This document shows, piece by piece, positions 56,001 through 62,000 of a stretch of DNA of 64,000 nucleotides. The position numbers were made by a program, and so were the translations under genes. The DNA comes from Elysia crispata (Eukaryota > Mollusca > Gastropoda > Plakobranchidae), in NCBI GenBank assembly GCA_033675545.1, contig JAWDGP010006462.1:901501-965500 (forward strand), read 5' to 3'. Below the pieces are notes generated by a model that saw nothing but the letters and a program-made list of their open reading frames with translations, was not told where the DNA came from and made no database searches. Positions within the stretch are counted from its first letter, which is position 1, and every line of letters begins with the position of its first letter.

Positions 56001-59000
56001 AAAAGAGAAATGTATCATGGTCAGTTGTTTTGTTGTTTTTTTTTTTTTTTTTGTAATTTGTTAGATAATGTTGTTAACCTGTATTTTTCTGATACCTTTA
56101 TATTATCATCAGGTCTGGGCTTGGGGAGATAATGACCATGGGCAACAGGGAAATGGAACCACTACTGTTAACAGGAAAGCAGCACTTGTACTTGGAACAG
56201 AGGGATACAAGATCACTCGTGTGGCTTGTGGATCGTCCCACAGTGTTGCTTGGGCCACAACTGGGTATGCTGTGCCAACAACTCATGAGCCTGTAATTTT
56301 CTCTGCCATCAAGGACCCATTGGGAGCCACATTCTTGGGTAAGAGGAATAACTGAATTTGTAAATAGCAAAACTGCAAAAATATCTTTTTTATTTAATAC
56401 AGAGCCTCTTGAGTATTAATTTTCTGGCCTGTTGCGAGTTACCAAGATGGCATTAAGATTTGAAAGTTCTGTTTGGGGGTGTCAGCAGTTACTTAAGTTG
56501 TGACCAACTAGATCTACTGCTTTACTCAATTAAAAATGAACTCTGCGGATGGTAAGCATTTTCCTGTGAATTCATTAAATGGAGTTTTTTCAGTGCTGAT
56601 CACATCTTTACATTCATGCCTGTAATTCAAGACCAAGACATGGGTAGTTGCAAAGTTTGCTAGGCAATATGCTGTAAAGAGAGTGAATTTGTTTTTTTTT
56701 TTTTTAAATCCTATACTCTGAATCACATTGCCTTTTGTTAAGAACCCAAACTGAAGCTAAGTCAAGTGTTAACCTGAGCGACTTATGAGATTCAGTTATC
56801 CTTAGCAAGAATGACTTATTAGCATCTCAACTTAAGTCTCGTTGAGATGTAAAATCTTGTGCTTGTTCCAAAATGCTCCATCTTCATTTCAACACAGAGC
56901 CAAAGAAAGATTATGTTGACAACTTACCGAGACCTAGAATGTTAAAGATAGAAATTAAAGATTCACAACTTTTTTGATTTCCACATGTTTTTGGATGTCT
57001 TATATAAATTCTGCAGGTATACATGATGAAAAGGATGAATCCTTGAACATCCCTGCCAAGGATGTAAATAACAGAAACAAAAGCAATAGACCATCCCTCT
57101 CCAAGATAATACTCTACATGGACTCCACACTTGAGAAGCAGCGAGCACTAAACCATGTTCTCAATGCTTTGCAGATAAAATATGCCAGGTTAGTGATTCT
57201 TCTTAATTGAAAATTCCAAGGTTGTTGTTTTTGTTTTCTCAAGGCAATCAAAGCTTGTTCCAGAAAGAAGTATTCTTTAAAATAATAGAGTTACAGATTT
57301 GTTATATTTATTTTTTTTTTATAAATATTAATGGCATAATTTTTATATTTCGCTCTGTTTAAGGATGAAAATGGATGTTTCAGACTTAAATTCATTAATT
57401 CTTAATACAGTGCTTACTAAAAAAATGAGCTATCAAGTAACAACTGTATTGAACATGTTTCTGTAGAGGGTCTTTTCTTAAGGTTTGTTAAATATGAATT
57501 TATATTTTGTTTTGTTTTGTTGTTTTTTTTTCAATCTGCAGAGGTGCCATAGTAAAGGCCTTGAGCAAGGAGATGATTCGGGCCTCAGTCTCTGCGTTGG
57601 ACTCAGGTCAACTGCAGCAATCAGTAGTTTTCTCTCAGGCTCCCAGCCCAGACACCAGCATGGTCATGCATATGTCTACTATTGACCAGGGACTCAATGA
57701 ATCAATCAATTTGGGACCAGAATCTATTGATGGGGTCAGTTGGAGTGATGTTGGCAAAATAATATGTGCTGTGTTTACTGATGTAGTTGTACTTTTTCAT
57801 GAGGGGGAAATTTGAAAGGTCGCCATAAATCACTTAGAGGGAGGTTGAGGCAGTGAAAGCATTGCATTTTGATCTATCAGTTATGTACATGAAAGGAATT
57901 TAAGGTCTGGTATTTATTCTTCCCGACTATGTTGATCACTAACACTACAATTCTTGTTAAATGCATACGCTAGTTATGGATTACAAATAGACATGCTGCC
58001 ATCTAGAATTCTATGTGATGTCAAAAAATATAACTCTCACCTCATACAGGAAGACCAAGAGACGGACTTTCCCTTTCCAAGCATGCAGACACTAGCAGCC
58101 AAAGTCTCACCTGGTACTTCCATCCTTGCGGAGACCTTGCAATCAGCTGATGAAGTCACACAGGCTGTTGGCAGTTTCATGGGAGCCAACAATGCTGGCA
58201 CTGAAGGCAGGGAGGAACTAGCAGCTGGACCTTTTTATCCTGATGGCTTGGATGAGTTCACAAGCCGACTTACTGTGGAAGATGCAAGAATACTTGTAGA
58301 GTTGTTAAAGTTGTCTGTAGCAAGACGATTTGCTGGAGGCAAAAAGACATTAGCTTATGTTCTTACAGCCCTGGCAAGGGCCTCTCCACAAGTGAGTATG
58401 CTAAGATAGTGTCTGGTAAAGATGATAATGGATAAGATTTTGCTACAAGGGTCAGTTTTGTAAAGCAGTCAAATTTATTACATATCAATGTACGATTGAA
58501 AAATACTGCGTTTTTTGTTTGTTAGTATTCTTTAGTTTTGGGTTTTTTTTTTGCATTTTCTTTAATGGTGTCCTATCAGTGCACGAACAAAATTACAAGC
58601 AGCTAAGTGTGCATTAATTGGCTTTATTGGCTTTTCTCTATTTTGTGTAATCCAGTATATCATATGTATTAGATAACTTTCTAGACCCGTCTGATCTCTT
58701 TCTCTATATCATATCTTAGCATTGGGACTAAGCATCCGTCATCCTAAATCTTTCATTCCTAATGTGCTCAGATAGAGTCAGCAAAAGCACTTGCTCACTT
58801 CCCTTCAAAATTTTATAGGTGACTGAGATGCTTCTGGAGCTATGTGTAACAGAACTGGAAGATGTAGCAACAGACAGTGAGACAGGGCGCTCAGCAGCCA
58901 AGCCTGTGGTTCAGGAGAGTGCTCATCCTTACACTGATGATTCAAGTCAGACGGGTGTGGTCAGAATACCAGGTGAGATATCTCTTATGTCACAAGCCTT

Positions 59001-62000
59001 TAACATTATTTACAACTGTGTTCATATATCGGTTTGTCTTGTTTTTTTTTTTGTTTTTTTTTGGTTTGTTAATAATTTCAATTTTCATATATGTTTAAGT
59101 AAATAAAGTTGAGGACAGAGTATCTTACATTTACAGTGGATGTTCTGTTTGCTGAATCCAGAAATTGCTGTTTGTACAGCTTTTTTTGTTTTTCACTGTA
59201 TAAAATGAAATGGGTATAGCAATAAGTCCACCTGTTGAAAATCAATGTCGTGAAACACGCTTTCTTAAATCCCATCTTTATTCTTTGTAAATATAAAAAG
59301 AAGTTTAAAATTAATTTATGTGTAGAGAATAATTGACCATGACAGGCTTTAATTTTATTCATTGCACATTTTTTTTTTCACAAGTCATTTAATTATGGAT
59401 TTTATATTGATGAAAATGTTTAGCAGCTTGAAATTGAAAGTTTTTTTTTGTCACTTTTTTAATAGATATATAGCTTTAAAGTAAAATTCTATTTTAGGAA
59501 AGAAAGGCATTTTATGACTGATATGTTGAGAGTAATAGTGTAATTTTTGTTTTGTTACAACTCAAGCACATTAACTAAAGAAAAAAAAAACCCACAACAT
59601 ATCATATGTAAGCAATTACTCTCTTTTCATGGGCATTAACTCACCATTCAGGTGCAGATAGGTAGACAAATGTTTGAGCTGCCAGAAAATCAATCAGTTG
59701 ACAACAATAACTTATCAGTGCGAAACAGTTTTTTGGAGGGAGAAATGTTTTTGTTGTGAATATACAGAACAAAACTTTTCTTCGTACCATTTTATTCCTG
59801 ATTTGTGGCCCATTCACTCTGGTTACAAGATGCCTTTTGGATATTTATTTCAATTTCACGAGGTCTTCATGTTTCTTTAAGGTGCTGAGGCCTTGAGAGT
59901 AGAGTTTGACCGCCACTGCTCCACAGAAAGGAGACATGATCCCTTGACTATAATGGATGCCACAGGCAAGACTGTCTCTGTCAGATCAGGTAACTATGAC
60001 TATGCTTTTTGATGTAGAACGTAAACTCAAAGGTGTAAGATACCTATCAGATATTTGATCGTAAATAATAAGTTTTTTAAAAAGCAATATGTTCTCTTAG
60101 AGTAATATCCACATTTTAGAATTTATGTTAATTGAGAGTATCAAGTTGTGTAACATGTTGTAGAGCAGGTTAGTAAATGTAAAACATTCAGGAATGTTTT
60201 TTTTTGCAAATGAAACCATCTGATAGCATTGTATTGTTCATTTTTATTAGTTTTATGATATTTTGCAATAGTTCAGGGGGAAAAAATCTTTCATTACCAA
60301 CTTATACCGGCATTTTACTGTAGCAAAAATCTCTCATACTTGAGCTTTTTGCACTTTTTGAACTTATTTTGGTTGAAAGGAAAGAAAACCCTTTTTTCTC
60401 TGCAATAAATATTTTGCCTGACATAACTGCACAGCATGAGCAAGAATTTCTGTTCATCCTCCCAAATTTATCAAACCATCTTAGAGTTGAAATGTATACA
60501 AGTAGTAATGAAAAGATTTAAACTCCAGAACAAAAACAAAAATGTCTAATAAAAAAAATTCTAATATAGATTTTCAAGTCAAAATACTTCTCATACTTTT
60601 GATAAATACCATCCAAAAAGTCTTATGAACTTGCTAGCTGAAAATCAACTCCACTGTCACTTCAATGAATCCAGGTCGAGAGTGGTCTGATTGGTTCCAA
60701 GAGCTGAGAATCTTTGGAGATGAGTTACGCTGGAAGTTCACAAGTGATGGTTCTGTAAATGGCTGGGGATGGTCATTCACTGTGTACCCCATAATGCCAG
60801 CAGCTGCACCCTTAGACACTCTGAGTGACCGCACAATTCTAGCTCGGCCCTCTATTGATCTTGTCACTTGCCTGTTAGATTTCAAGCTGGAAGTGGCTCT
60901 TGACCGTGGCATTGTTCCAAGATTGGCAGCTGCTCTGGCTGCATGTGCTCAGCTCAGTTCCCTAGGTAAGAGTGATTTACTGCTTGAAAGTAATTTAATC
61001 TTTACTTGATCTATATAGGATTGATTGAGACTGATAAATGCATTTTTGTATGTAGTAAATTTATGATTGTTAAGTTTTTGTTAGAGAGTACAAAAGTGTG
61101 TATTAGTAAACCCAAATACCATATATAAAAAAAAACAAAACAACAGATCCAATTTTCATTGGCACAATACTTAATTTGTGGTGAAGTTTTTTGGTCTAAT
61201 TTTCAATTTGGTACTGAAATGAAGAGGATTCAGATTCCTTTGAACCTGAGAAATTTAAGACTGGCAGTTCTTTTTCTTTTTCATTATAAAATTTCAAATA
61301 ACTTTTAAGAGCAAAAAAAATCCAACTATAATGCAATTTTTTCTTTTTAAATTCTTGTATCTAATCAAGGGTGACTATTTATTTTGAAATGAAAAATTTG
61401 CTTCTTCACTTTTGTGTCCTCTAGGAGCCAGTCAGCGCATGTGGGCATTGCACAAACTGCGCAAGATAATGGCAGCTAATTTTGGTAGTCTGATCAACAT
61501 CACTGCCCTTCTGTCAAGTCCCACTGCTGACAGTCCTGAACAGGAAGTAGCCAGACCATTTCCATTGGTTAGTGGTGGAAATGAGAGACATGGATTTTTT
61601 CTTGTGTTAACGATGGTTTTAACATGACTCTGTCATCTGCTGTGTGATCATGCTATCCAGAAAACTTAAAAGTATAATAGAATCAATAATCATTATTTTT
61701 AGACATTTTTTTCTATTTTACTCTCAGTATTTTCAATTCTCTTCTTTTGAGTGGGGTTCAACTTTCAATCAATCCTTCTTCATGATAGCTCCTTGTAAAT
61801 CAGAAACCTCAAAATGTGAGGGCTTGTTTTTTTGTTTTTTTTTTAGTAGATGCTTGGCTTTTTTTTTTAGTATAGGCTTTGTTGAGATATTATAATCTTC
61901 CCACCTATAATTATGTAATGTGTGCATCAATCTTTTATTTCCCTAATATAGTCTATGAGTGGCTCTGCTCTAGCATCATTGGTGAAGGGCTTGCCAGAGG